Below, in pieces: positions 26,702-36,324 of a stretch of 64,000 nucleotides of DNA (position 1 is the stretch's first letter; each line of letters starts with the position of its first letter). Origin of the DNA: Ignavibacteriota bacterium. GTDB lineage: Bacteria; Bacteroidota; Ignavibacteria; Ignavibacteriales; Melioribacteraceae. A program made the position numbers and the translations under genes. Below the pieces are notes generated by a model. It did not search any database. It had not been told where the DNA came from and saw nothing but the letters and a program-made list of their open reading frames with translations. The DNA is taken from the NCBI GenBank assembly GCA_002698995.1, contig PAAX01000019.1, positions 124,001 through 188,000 of the forward strand. Reading direction: 5' to 3'.

Positions 26702-28684
26702 CTATTTAATTAACTGCATTTTTCTTGAAAAGCTAAAATCATTTCCATTCAGTTTGTAAATATAAACTCCACTAGATAAACTTTCAGCATTAAAATTTAC
26801 CGAATGCTTTCCAACATCAATTTCTTCACTTAACAGAGTTTGAATTTTATTACCGAGTATATCATAAACCGATAAATCAACAAATGTTTTTTCCGGAAGT
26901 GAAAAATTAATAGTAGTAACCGGATTAAATGGATTTGGATAATTCTGCATCAATTCAAAACCATTTAAATATTCTGCATTAACTTCAACTTCATGAGAAA
27001 ATGAGACTGAACCATCATAATCAATCTGCTTTAATCTATAATTTATTTTAGATGTATTTATATTTTCATCTACAAAAGAATAATTAACTTTTTCTGTAGA
27101 ATTTCCTTTCCCTTCAACAAATCCAATTCTTTCCCAATTTTTACTATCGGAAGAATTTGCAGTTTTTCTTTCAATTTCAAAACCAAGATTATTAGTTTCA
27201 GTTGCAGTTTCCCAATTCAAAACAATATTTTCATTAATTCTTTCAGCACTAAATGAAATTAATTCAACCGGAATTACTCCGTCAGGTAAAAGCTGAACAT
27301 CAAGATTTACTGTTTGATTATTAAGTACGGAAACATCATTTACAATTTTAGATTGATAACCGGGTGAATCAAATTGAAGATCGTAAGTTCCGGAATAAAT
27401 ATATCTATGATAATTTCCATTAATCGGATCAGAATAAATATGTGTACTATCAGCATCATGATTTAGAACGGTTACTTTAGCTTGTATAGGATTTCCGGAA
27501 TTATCAGTAATAATTCCTCTTATACCATAAAGAGATTGTTCCATAAAATTAAATAAGGATCTTCTTAAATAATTCCAATGTGCCGGAAGCAAAGAAGCAG
27601 ATAATAATTTTACATCCGAAATTTCAATAGTCACTTCTCTTCCGTGATTAAAATAAGTATAAAAATCCTGTCTTCCGCCATAAACCGGATACCAATCCCA
27701 ACCGTTTGTAATTCCATCATTAAATCCATTCATGTAAGATGACGGACTATAAAGCTGAGCAGTATCTGCAAACTGATGTGAAATATACTTATACCAATTA
27801 TCATCTTTATGAAGTCTTGAAAATGCATCCCATGGATAGTTTACAACTTCGGCACCTCCATGAAAATTAGCAGACAAAACAAAATTATTATTCTCGGCTA
27901 GATTCATCATTGCAATAGTTTCAGGCTGCCAAGGACCATTTGGATTAGGTCCTTGTGCCGGATCTGGAAAATTTCTGTTTATGTCATAAAAATTTGCATT
28001 GTAACGAGTTGCTCCATAAACGGTATTGTTGCCGCTTTTATATGTACCATCAGGATTCGCATTCGGATTAATCCAAATCTCAATATTATTAACTAAATTT
28101 GTTATTCTGCTGTCACTTCCATAGGTTGAAAGAAGAGAATCAATTAATCTGAGCATTAAAACATAACCTGTTGTTTCATCGCCATGCATTGTTGATGTAT
28201 ACATAAATTGAGGTTCTGCTTCTCTTTGATTTATATTATCGGAAATTTTAGCGAATAAAATCTTCCTTCCTTGAACTGTACTGCCTGCATCAACTATTTC
28301 ACAAATTTCGGGATAATCATTTTGAAACTGATACATCATATCAACATAAGCGGTGTAGGTTGGATAAGTATTCCAATTATTTTTTAGATCTTTTGAATTA
28401 GAAGACATTTCAACATAATCAACATCCCCTGGTTTTCTTAACAGTTTTATTTGAATACCATATTTCTGTAAAGCTTGATATTCATGATAATTAGAATAAG
28501 CAAATACAGTGTTTCCTTCTACTTTATCAATAGAAATTGATTTTGTAATACTGCTTAGCAATGATTTATCACTCAATTCAAATGAGAAATATATTTCGCC
28601 ATTCTGCTTAAAATAATTTTCATCAAGTTTTTGAGCAAAAATTGCAGAAACGAAAAAGAACATTAATAGAATTTTTTGAAGCAT
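26702..28684 (-). CDS. Secreted M14 zinc carboxypeptidase with T9SS sorting domain
   Basis: This 660 aa protein begins with a signal peptide (LLMFFFVSAIFAQ). The M14 peptidase domain spans about residues 105-385 with zinc ligands His167 and Glu170 (STMHGDETTGY), His275 (SANFHGGAEV), Arg237 in DINRNFPD, and catalytic Glu354 (REVTIEISDVK). A carboxypeptidase regulatory-like beta domain follows (GIRGIITDNSGNPIQAKVTV). A Por-type sorting domain ends it (MQNYPNPFNPVTTINFSLPE to the KMQLIK end). All catalytic residues are intact, so it should be an active extracellular or cell-surface exopeptidase. It lies 10 bases downstream of the trypsin-like protease gene, forming a two-protease operon. Confidence 0.93.
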   Translation of the reverse strand: MLQKILLMFFFVSAIFAQKLDENYFKQNGEIYFSFELSDKSLLSSITKSISIDKVEGNTVFAYSNYHEYQALQKYGIQIKLLRKPGDVDYVEMSSNSKDLKNNWNTYPTYTAYVDMMYQFQNDYPEICEIVDAGSTVQGRKILFAKISDNINQREAEPQFMYTSTMHGDETTGYVLMLRLIDSLLSTYGSDSRITNLVNNIEIWINPNANPDGTYKSGNNTVYGATRYNANFYDINRNFPDPAQGPNPNGPWQPETIAMMNLAENNNFVLSANFHGGAEVVNYPWDAFSRLHKDDNWYKYISHQFADTAQLYSPSSYMNGFNDGITNGWDWYPVYGGRQDFYTYFNHGREVTIEISDVKLLSASLLPAHWNYLRRSLFNFMEQSLYGIRGIITDNSGNPIQAKVTVLNHDADSTHIYSDPINGNYHRYIYSGTYDLQFDSPGYQSKIVNDVSVLNNQTVNLDVQLLPDGVIPVELISFSAERINENIVLNWETATETNNLGFEIERKTANSSDSKNWERIGFVEGKGNSTEKVNYSFVDENINTSKINYRLKQIDYDGSVSFSHEVEVNAEYLNGFELMQNYPNPFNPVTTINFSLPEKTFVDLSVYDILGNKIQTLLSEEIDVGKHSVNFNAESLSSGVYIYKLNGNDFSFSRKMQLIK

Positions 28685-28694
28685 TTTATTTCTC

Positions 28695-31600
28695 TTATTT
28701 AATTAACAACATTTTTTTAACATTTCTGAATTCATCATTATTTTCCAATGATTTAGCTGAAATAACATACAAATATAAACCCGAAGCTAAATCTGATGCA
28801 TTCCAAATTACTTCATAATAACCTGCATCTTTAATTCCATTTTCAATAACAGCTAATTTTTGTCCAAGCGTATTATAAACAGTTAGTTGTAAATCACTCT
28901 TAAATGGAAGTGCAAAATTAATTTTTGTAACCGGATTGAATGGATTAGGATAATTTTGACTGAGTTCATAAGCTGATGGAGTTAAATCAATTTCTATTAC
29001 ATCACTGAAATTAAATTTACCATCAAAGTCAATTTGCTTTAATCTGTAAGATACTTTATTTGATTTGATTGAAGAAATTTCATCTTCAAAATAGTATTTA
29101 GAAAGTTCGGTCGTTGTTCCTTTACCTGAAACAAAAGAAATATTTTCCCAATTATCTTTTGACTTCCTTTCAATTTCAAAACCAAGATTGTTTGTTTCTG
29201 TAGCAGTTGACCATGATATTTGAATTACTTTCTCATTCTTTTCTGCATTAAATGAAGTTAATTCAACAGGAATTTCACCACCAGAAAGATTTAAAGAAAC
29301 AGGAACTGTAATAGATGAATTATTTGGATCATTGCTTTCAATTACTACATCCATAGAATATAATCCGGGAGTTAAATCATCAGTTAAAAACTCTATAACC
29401 ATGTTTGCACTATTTCCATTATAAATCATTCCTTCATAATTATCCATTGCCATCCATTCAGGTTCAGCGGCAAATTCTAAAGCAAAATTATTTTTAATAT
29501 ATGCAGCATCTTTAACAACTTGTAACCCGTCTGTACCATCTTGATTTTCAATTCCAACTGTTGCACTTGTTAAAGTTCCGCTCATGTTATTGTAATAGAA
29601 ATTAATCTTGCCATTCTTTCTAATTACAATTTGAAACGTAAAACTGGAAGATGATGCTGCATATTTTTTCCATCCATCAAATTGGATTACGAATTTATCT
29701 GGATAAGATTTATAAAAAACTTTACCTAGTGAAGAACCATCCAAATCATCCCAGAATGGAGCAATTATACCATTCGGATCATCATCCAAAGGAATTGATC
29801 CGTTTGAAAAGCTATTAGAATTCAACTGAGTAAATGAAACAAATCCGTTTGATGAGATATAAACAGAATTATAATCAACATCATAAAAACTAAAATTAAA
29901 GCCAATATTAAATGGACCGGCATAACCCTCATCTTTGGGATCGTATGAACCGGTAGGAATCCAATTAACGGCTTCAGTTCCGTCTGGTGAGATATCTATC
30001 CATTGATAAACCAGACCGGATAATTCATCACTATCCATCCATTCATAACCAAATAAATCTGGTCCGCCAAAACCTCTAAAACTCAATCCATATTCTTCTT
30101 TAGGATTTCTTTTATCAAGATTATTTATATTTCTTCTAAATTTATTATCTGCAGTAAATTTTACTTTAGCAGCTTTTTCAGGAAATGTGTTGTTCTCTAA
30201 AGTTACAGCATATTGCAAAGTGCTGTTAACTGAAGTTATGTTTGATATTTTTAATGTATCACTTAAAACATCACCAACATTAACCGAATGCGAAATTTGA
30301 TTTGGAGTAACTAAAATTTGCGGAGCTTCAAATGTTGCTGCACTAACAACGTTTGATAATTCCGAAACATTATTCCATCTGTCGTTAGAACGGATAGCAA
30401 AATAATAAGTAGTATTAAATTCGAGTCCGTTTAGTATTAGTGATTCCGATTCTCCCGAATCAGCCGGTGCACCGGCAAAATTTAGTTCATCAGCATTTTT
30501 AAAATCATTGGTGTCGGCAATCGGATTTTGTGAATATCTAATATCATATTGTCTAACCCCACCGTAAGAAGTATCAAACGGAGCAGACCAAGTAAGTGTC
30601 AATCCCATTGAAGTAATATCTTCAACTTCTAAATCAGTGATTGCAGAAGGTGGAATTAAATCTGGATTACCAAGACTCGGATCAAATCCATCAATTTCTA
30701 ATATACCTGTATTTTCAGGATCCAGCCAATCTTTCAATCTGGTTGAAGGTGTAGTGCCTCTATCCCAAGACATTGAAAATTTTCCATAATAATCTTCTGT
30801 AATACTTGAGCAGGAAGCCCATCCGCCATGAAGCTGTCCAATTATTTTTTTATCCTGATTAAATAAAGGAGAACCGGAAGATCCGGGTTCGGTTGTACCA
30901 TCGTCCCATGCTGTTACTTCCCAGTGTGAATTAGCTAAATATGGTGAAGGATCATAGTCACTTGTAACAGAAGGATCATAATCAAAACTTATTTTCTTAA
31001 CATCACCAGCGGGATGATGAATACCAACAGAATATTCAGAAGGTTCATTAATTGCAGACCATCCAGCCCAATGCACATTATAATCTTGAGGTATTGCTTC
31101 GGTTATTTTTACCAAAGCAAAATCCGATGCAGAATTGCTCGCCAATAACGTTGATCCTTGAACTGTCATAGATGTTGGACCATCTTGATTTGGAGAACAT
31201 TGCGGACTATCATAATTAAACATAAATACCCAAGAGCTTACATTTCCTATTAAGCAATGATTTGCTGTTAAGAATAATTGCTCAAGATCACCACTTGTAT
31301 TATTTACCAATGACCCTGAACACATTCTTGAACCACCTACAATAATCATTGCAACCGATCTTATTTCATCGTGCCAATCATCACCAACTTCACATGCTAC
31401 GTTATTATTGCAGCTTCCTGATGAACCAAAATCCCTAACGAAGTATTTACTTAAAATATCTCTATAACCGTGTACAACTGTTGATATACTTATAATTCCA
31501 GGTTTATCAACCAAAGCAGGTTGATAATATTCTAATGTTACTGCTTCTCCGCTAATTAAACTTGTCGCAAATTCTCCATGTTCTTTATTATTCTTTTCAG

Positions 31601-32018
31601 TAAATGCACCAATTATTTCTGATTTGTCATCATTATATAAAAAGAATTTAGCTCCTTCAGGCATCCAGAACCAATCATAAAGTAAATTGGTAGTAAATGC
31701 ATCCGGACAAACAATTCTCAATCTCCATAATTTAGAACCATCACTTAATTCAGTCCAAGTACCGGAATTATTCATATCAAGATTTACAGAATGATCTTTA
31801 CCAAATCTCAGCGGAATTCCAAGTTTAGAATCATTTTCATCTTCTTCTAACAATCTTTCTACATCAACTGAAGGCATTGTGATTGTCTCAATGCTTCCTT
31901 TTATATTTTGTTTAATACTATAAGGAATTCCACCTTCAGATATTTGTGCTTTTAATGTGTATGCTCCCCCAAGCAATAAAAAGAATATAATTAAATTAGA
32001 GTAGATGTTTTTTTTCAT
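28695..32018 (-). CDS. Large secreted trypsin-like serine protease with FN3 and T9SS sorting domains
   Basis: This 1107 aa protein has an N-terminal signal peptide. A prodomain-like region precedes a trypsin-like domain resembling lysyl endopeptidases. The catalytic triad is His254 (LTANHCLIG), Asp299 (SDFALVKI) and Ser381 (GSSGSPLF). A fibronectin type III domain follows (IPPSAITDLEVEDITSMGLTLTW). A large beta-rich region includes a GYAGPFNIGFNFSFYDVDYNSVYIS segment. The protein closes with a T9SS sorting domain (LSQNYPNPFNPVTKINFALP). It is divergent from the GT2 gene with 45 bases between them. The substrate preference is inferred from family only. Confidence 0.92.
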   Translation of the reverse strand: MKKNIYSNLIIFFLLLGGAYTLKAQISEGGIPYSIKQNIKGSIETITMPSVDVERLLEEDENDSKLGIPLRFGKDHSVNLDMNNSGTWTELSDGSKLWRLRIVCPDAFTTNLLYDWFWMPEGAKFFLYNDDKSEIIGAFTEKNNKEHGEFATSLISGEAVTLEYYQPALVDKPGIISISTVVHGYRDILSKYFVRDFGSSGSCNNNVACEVGDDWHDEIRSVAMIIVGGSRMCSGSLVNNTSGDLEQLFLTANHCLIGNVSSWVFMFNYDSPQCSPNQDGPTSMTVQGSTLLASNSASDFALVKITEAIPQDYNVHWAGWSAINEPSEYSVGIHHPAGDVKKISFDYDPSVTSDYDPSPYLANSHWEVTAWDDGTTEPGSSGSPLFNQDKKIIGQLHGGWASCSSITEDYYGKFSMSWDRGTTPSTRLKDWLDPENTGILEIDGFDPSLGNPDLIPPSAITDLEVEDITSMGLTLTWSAPFDTSYGGVRQYDIRYSQNPIADTNDFKNADELNFAGAPADSGESESLILNGLEFNTTYYFAIRSNDRWNNVSELSNVVSAATFEAPQILVTPNQISHSVNVGDVLSDTLKISNITSVNSTLQYAVTLENNTFPEKAAKVKFTADNKFRRNINNLDKRNPKEEYGLSFRGFGGPDLFGYEWMDSDELSGLVYQWIDISPDGTEAVNWIPTGSYDPKDEGYAGPFNIGFNFSFYDVDYNSVYISSNGFVSFTQLNSNSFSNGSIPLDDDPNGIIAPFWDDLDGSSLGKVFYKSYPDKFVIQFDGWKKYAASSSSFTFQIVIRKNGKINFYYNNMSGTLTSATVGIENQDGTDGLQVVKDAAYIKNNFALEFAAEPEWMAMDNYEGMIYNGNSANMVIEFLTDDLTPGLYSMDVVIESNDPNNSSITVPVSLNLSGGEIPVELTSFNAEKNEKVIQISWSTATETNNLGFEIERKSKDNWENISFVSGKGTTTELSKYYFEDEISSIKSNKVSYRLKQIDFDGKFNFSDVIEIDLTPSAYELSQNYPNPFNPVTKINFALPFKSDLQLTVYNTLGQKLAVIENGIKDAGYYEVIWNASDLASGLYLYVISAKSLENNDEFRNVKKMLLIK

Positions 32019-32063
32019 TAAGAACTCTTTATTTTAGTGAATTGAAATAATTAATTAATACTT

Positions 32064-33146
32064 ATGATAATTTTAGTTATCCTTTTTTCGACACTATTGA
32101 TATTATCCAATCTTTTAATTTTAGTTAAGTTAAAGGAAGATGATGATTCACTTGGGAATAATAGGAATTCATGGTTAGATTTTTCTTTGTTAATTCCATT
32201 TAAAAATGAAGAAAAAAATTTAAAACAATTATTAAAGTCAATTAACAAACTAGATTACCCTCAAAAAGCGTATGAAATTCTTTTAATAAATGATAATTCA
32301 ACTGATAATTTCTTACAAATTATAGAAAATAATTTAGAATCAAAAGTTAATTTTAGACTTCTCACTCCAATAAATAAAAAATTGCCCGCAAAAAAAGGTG
32401 CTCTGGATTTCGGTTTAAAGAATTCTAAAAATAATTTTATTATTACTACGGACGCAGATGCAATATTGCCCCAAAGTATTTTAAAGATTTATTCAAATAA
32501 ATTTCATCAAGATTATGATATACTTTTCGGTCCAACTCATCTCATATGCAATAACAGTTTTGCCGGTAGGCTTTCTCAATTTTATAATCTCAGAAATCAG
32601 ATTTTAATTTTCTCAGCTTCTAAATGCAGAATTCCATACTCGGCAATGGGAAGTAATTTATCTTATAAAAAAGAGAGCTTCTTAAAATTAGGTGGTTATG
32701 AAAATTTTTCCGAAGTGATAAGCGGTGATGATGATCTTCTAATTAGAGAAGGAATTAAAAACAATTTAAAAGTAGGTTCAATTCTTTCTAAGGATTTATT
32801 AGTAAAATCAAATACAGTTAATACTTTCAAAGAATTTCTTAATCAAAAAGCGAGACATACAGCTACATCAAATTATTATTTACTTAAACATCAAATACTA
32901 CTAAGTGTATGGCATTTGATAAATATCTTTTCATTATTCTCTCCCATATTTATGATTATGGATAGTATTTTTGCTATTCCTTTCATCTTAAAAATCATTT
33001 TTGATATAATGATTATTAAATCAAAAGAAAAAATATTTGAATACAAGTTCACCTTTCTAGAAGTAATAAAATTTCAGATTATTTACGAAATACTTTTAAT
33101 AGTAAATTACATTAATGGATCATTAAAGAGATATAATTGGAAATAG
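32064..33146 (+). CDS. Family 2 glycosyltransferase, membrane-bound
   Basis: This 360 aa protein starts with a hydrophobic segment (MIILVILFSTLLILSNLLILV). A GT2 catalytic domain follows, with SLLIPFKNEEKNLKQLLKSINKLDYP, EILLINDNSTDNF, PAKKGALDFGLKNSKNNFIITTDADAILP (DxD-type motif) and SEVISGDDDLLIREGI. Two or three C-terminal membrane helices complete it. The architecture resembles processive or lipid-linked sugar transferases of envelope or exopolysaccharide synthesis. No other polysaccharide genes lie nearby, and it is 37 bases upstream of cdd, so it may share the transcript of the nucleoside operon. Donor and acceptor are unknown. Confidence 0.9.
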   Translation: MIILVILFSTLLILSNLLILVKLKEDDDSLGNNRNSWLDFSLLIPFKNEEKNLKQLLKSINKLDYPQKAYEILLINDNSTDNFLQIIENNLESKVNFRLLTPINKKLPAKKGALDFGLKNSKNNFIITTDADAILPQSILKIYSNKFHQDYDILFGPTHLICNNSFAGRLSQFYNLRNQILIFSASKCRIPYSAMGSNLSYKKESFLKLGGYENFSEVISGDDDLLIREGIKNNLKVGSILSKDLLVKSNTVNTFKEFLNQKARHTATSNYYLLKHQILLSVWHLINIFSLFSPIFMIMDSIFAIPFILKIIFDIMIIKSKEKIFEYKFTFLEVIKFQIIYEILLIVNYINGSLKRYNWK

Positions 33147-33183
33147 TTTTATAAAAAGATAATCTTTTCCTATTTTTGGCATT

Positions 33184-33573
33184 ATGAAAAATGAACTAAT
33201 CAAACAAGCCCATATCGCTAAGGAAAAAGCGATTCCTAAATACAGCAATTTCCACGTAGGTGCTGCACTGCTAACAAGCGATGATAAAATTTATCATGGT
33301 GCTAATATTGAATCATCCTCGTATGGATTAACAATATGCGCAGAAAGAACAGCATTATTTCAAGCATTACTTGATGGTAATAGAGAATTTAAAGCTATTG
33401 CAGTAGTTAGTGATTCGGATGATTTTTGTCCACCATGCGGTGCATGCAGACAATTACTCAGCGATTATTGTTCTCCTGAAATGGAAGTAATTTTATCAAA
33501 CAAAAGTGAAACAAAAGTATTAACACTAAAAGAACTTCTCCCCTTTTCATTTAATGAGGAATATCTAAAATAA
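33184..33573 (+). CDS. cdd: Cytidine deaminase
   Basis: This 129 aa enzyme deaminates cytidine and deoxycytidine to uridine and deoxyuridine. It has the short homotetrameric form with one zinc site. The zinc ligands and catalytic Glu are in [22 protein letters not shown] (Cys, with Glu) and [20 protein letters not shown] (PCGAC cysteines). The ATG is at 33184. It is the first enzyme of the cdd-tdk-nupC-PNP operon and overlaps tdk by one base. Confidence 0.96.
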   Translation: MKNELIKQAHIAKEKAIPKYSNFHVGAALLTSDDKIYHGANIESSSYGLTICAERTALFQALLDGNREFKAIAVVSDSDDFCPPCGACRQLLSDYCSPEMEVILSNKSETKVLTLKELLPFSFNEEYLK

Positions 33574-34148
33574 TGGTTGAATTCTCTCCACATTCCGCTC
33601 CTAGAGATACAGGCTGGATTGAAGTTATTGCCGGATGTATGTTCAGTGGTAAAACTGAAGAATTAATTAGAAGACTAAGAAGAGCAAAAATTGCTAAACT
33701 GGAAGTGAAAATATTTAAACCGAAAATTGATAATAGATATTCTGAAAATGAAATTGTATCACACAGTGAACAATCATTACCATCAATTATAGTGGAGAAT
33801 TCGAAAGCAATTCTTGAGCAGTCTGAAAATGCGCAGGTAATTGGTATTGATGAAGCTCAATTCTTTGATAATGATTTAATTGATGTCTGCAATCAGCTTG
33901 CAGATAATGGAAAAAGAGTAATTGTTGCCGGTTTAGATCAAGATTATAGAGGAATTCCTTTTGAACCGATTCCACAGCTTTTAGCAGTTGCAGAATATAT
34001 AACGAAGACTTTGGCAATTTGTGTTAACTGCGGAAATCCAGCCGATAAAACACAGAGAAAAATAAAATCCGGTGAAAGAGTATTAGTTGGTGCATCGGAT
34101 AGTTACGAAGCACGCTGTAGAAAATGTCATTATATACCTGAGGAATAA
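33573..34148 (+). CDS. tdk: Thymidine kinase (type II)
   Basis: This 191 aa protein is a type II (TK1-like) thymidine kinase. Features are the P-loop [22 protein letters not shown], the Walker B region [16 protein letters not shown], and the lasso motif [26 protein letters not shown]. The four zinc cysteines lie in ICVNCGNPA and [10 protein letters not shown]. It phosphorylates thymidine and deoxyuridine. The start codon overlaps the last base of cdd, and the stop overlaps the nupC start by one base, so translation is coupled. Confidence 0.96.
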   Translation: MVEFSPHSAPRDTGWIEVIAGCMFSGKTEELIRRLRRAKIAKLEVKIFKPKIDNRYSENEIVSHSEQSLPSIIVENSKAILEQSENAQVIGIDEAQFFDNDLIDVCNQLADNGKRVIVAGLDQDYRGIPFEPIPQLLAVAEYITKTLAICVNCGNPADKTQRKIKSGERVLVGASDSYEARCRKCHYIPEE

Positions 34149-35503
34149 TGGAACTACTTTACTCAATTTTTAGAGGCTTAATTGGAATATTATTTTTAAT
34201 CGGAATTGCTTTTCTATTCTCTAATAATAAAAAGAATATTAATTGGAGATTAGTTTTAAGCGGATTAGGAATTCAAGCAATACTTGCAATTCTTCTAATT
34301 AAAGGAGATGTACTCGGAAGTTTCTTTTCTCCATTGGGCTGGCCTAAAGAATTCTTCAGATGGATAAGCAGTCTTTTCGTTCTAGTTCTAAATTTTACAA
34401 CTGAGGGAGCATTATTTGTATTTGGCGATTTAGCCAAAGCTCCGGGATCAGAAAATAGTTTAGGTTTCTTTTTTGCTTTTCAAGTTCTTCCAACAATAAT
34501 CTTTTTTGCTAGCCTAATGTCAGTTTTATATTATTTAGGAATTATGCAGCGTATAGTTCAAGGTATGGCTTGGGTAATGGCAAAATTAATGGGAACTAGT
34601 GGTGCCGAATCTCTTTCTTGTACTGCAAATATTTTTGTCGGACAAACAGAAGCTCCATTAATGATTAAACCTTTCCTCAAAGGAATGACTAAATCGGAAG
34701 TTCTTACAATAATGACCGGTGGAATGGCAACTATTGCCGGCGGTGTAATGGCCGCATACATTCAAATACTTAGCCAGTCATTTGCTGATAGTATGGGAAT
34801 GGAAATAAATGAAGCAAGATTAATGTTTGCAACTCACCTTCTTGGTGCAAGTGTTATGGCAGCTCCTGCCGCTTTACTTCTTTCAAAAATTATTTTTCCC
34901 GAAACAAAAATTCCGGAAACTAAAGGAAATGTTAAGGTAAAGGTTGAAAAAAATTCCTCTAACGTTTTAGAAGCAGCAGCTTCCGGTGCTTCAGATGGAT
35001 TAAGTTTAGCATTAAATGTTGGAGCTATGCTTGTCGCGTTTATTGCTTTAATTGCATTAGTAAACTATATGTTAGAAGGACTTGGAAGTTTAGTAGGTTT
35101 AAATGAAATACTAGTATCTCAATATGGTAAACCACTTAATCTTCAATTAGTGCTAGGATTGGTACTTCAATTTGTTGCAGTTGGAATTGGTGTTCCTTGG
35201 GAAAGTGCAGTTCAATTCGGCAGTTTAATAGGCTCCAAAATTGTGTTAAATGAATTTGTTGCTTACTTTGAAATGAGCAATCTTATTGCAGCAAAAGAGT
35301 TAATTAATGATAAAGCAATTGTTATGGCAACCTATGCTTTATGCGGATTTGCAAACTTTTCTTCAATTGCCATACAGATTGGAGGTTTAAGTCCGCTTGC
35401 TCCTGAAAGAAAATCAGATTTTGCTCAACTTGGTTTGAAAGCAGTTTTAGGAGGAACTCTTTCCACATTAATGACGGCAACTTTAGCGGGAATCTTATAT
35501 TGA
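34148..35503 (+). CDS. nupC: Concentrative nucleoside transporter (NupC/CNT family)
   Basis: This 451 aa membrane protein is of the CNT family, which imports nucleosides with H+ or Na+. Diagnostic blocks include the N-terminal helices, ALFVFGDLAKAPG, SLSCTANIFVGQTEAPLMIKPFLKGMTKSEVLTIMTGGMATIAGGVMAAYI, and AAASGASDGLSLALNVGAMLVAFIALIAL. ALCGFANFSSIAIQIGGLSPLAPERKSDFAQLGLKAVLGGTLSTLMTATLAGIL ends the protein. These carry the conserved QTEAP and EG/NV-type motifs. It is flanked by salvage enzymes that use its substrates. Confidence 0.95.
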   Translation: MELLYSIFRGLIGILFLIGIAFLFSNNKKNINWRLVLSGLGIQAILAILLIKGDVLGSFFSPLGWPKEFFRWISSLFVLVLNFTTEGALFVFGDLAKAPGSENSLGFFFAFQVLPTIIFFASLMSVLYYLGIMQRIVQGMAWVMAKLMGTSGAESLSCTANIFVGQTEAPLMIKPFLKGMTKSEVLTIMTGGMATIAGGVMAAYIQILSQSFADSMGMEINEARLMFATHLLGASVMAAPAALLLSKIIFPETKIPETKGNVKVKVEKNSSNVLEAAASGASDGLSLALNVGAMLVAFIALIALVNYMLEGLGSLVGLNEILVSQYGKPLNLQLVLGLVLQFVAVGIGVPWESAVQFGSLIGSKIVLNEFVAYFEMSNLIAAKELINDKAIVMATYALCGFANFSSIAIQIGGLSPLAPERKSDFAQLGLKAVLGGTLSTLMTATLAGILY

Positions 35504-36324
35504 TCGATTTTAATTTCAAATACAAAAAAGTTCTTGAAAAAATAAATTTAGAAAAACCGTTTAAACCGGTTTTAAGTATTGTTTTAGGAAGCGGTTTAGG
35601 AAATTTTGCTGATAAAGTAAATGTAATTAAATCTATTCCCACTGCCGAGATTGAAGATTATCCAAAGTCGACTGTAGAAGGTCATAAAGGATTTATTCAT
35701 TTTGCAGAATATAATAATGTTAATCTAATTTTATTTCAGGGAAGAATACATTTATATGAAGGATATTCAATCAGCGATTCTATCCTTCCGGTTTTCATTT
35801 CAAAAGAAGTCGGCTGTAAATACATTTTACTTACAAATGCAGCCGGAGGAATTCATCCAAATTTATCTCCCGGTAGTTTAATGCTTATTGAATCTGTAAA
35901 TGGTATTTCAATAAAAAAAGAATTAACTGAATTACTTGGTTTAGCTACGATTGAAACAAAAAATAGAATGCTGAATTTCCCTTCCAAATCATTTAATAAG
36001 ATTATTGAACAATCTGCAATTGAAATTAAATTTCCATTAAAGCATGGTACTTATTGGTTCTCAAAAGGTCCAACTTATGAAACCCCTTCAGAAATAAAAA
36101 TGGCAGAAAGACTCGGTGCAGATTCTGTCGGTATGTCAACTGTACATGAAGCAGTTTTTGCTATGAAATTAGGCTTAGAAGTCTCTGGAATATCGCTAAT
36201 AAGCAATTGGGCAGCCGGAATTTCAAACACTCCTCTATCTCATCAAGAAGTTGTAGAAACAGCCAATTTAGTTAATGAAAAATTTACAGAACTTGTTAAA
36301 CAGATTATTAAGAATATTATTTGA
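35500..36324 (+). CDS. punA: Purine nucleoside phosphorylase (trimeric class)
   Basis: This 274 aa enzyme cleaves inosine, guanosine and deoxy forms with phosphate. Class II trimeric PNP motifs are SIVLGSGLGNFADKV, STVEGHKGFIHFAEYNNVNLILFQGRIHLYEGYSISD and LLTNAAGGIHPNLSPGSLM. The purine-binding block GTYWFSKGPTYETPSEIKMAERLGADSVGMSTVHEAVFA follows. The start is a TTG overlapping the nupC stop (TTGA), so it is coupled to nupC. The stop codon overlaps that of rsmE on the other strand. Confidence 0.94.
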   Translation: MIDFNFKYKKVLEKINLEKPFKPVLSIVLGSGLGNFADKVNVIKSIPTAEIEDYPKSTVEGHKGFIHFAEYNNVNLILFQGRIHLYEGYSISDSILPVFISKEVGCKYILLTNAAGGIHPNLSPGSLMLIESVNGISIKKELTELLGLATIETKNRMLNFPSKSFNKIIEQSAIEIKFPLKHGTYWFSKGPTYETPSEIKMAERLGADSVGMSTVHEAVFAMKLGLEVSGISLISNWAAGISNTPLSHQEVVETANLVNEKFTELVKQIIKNII

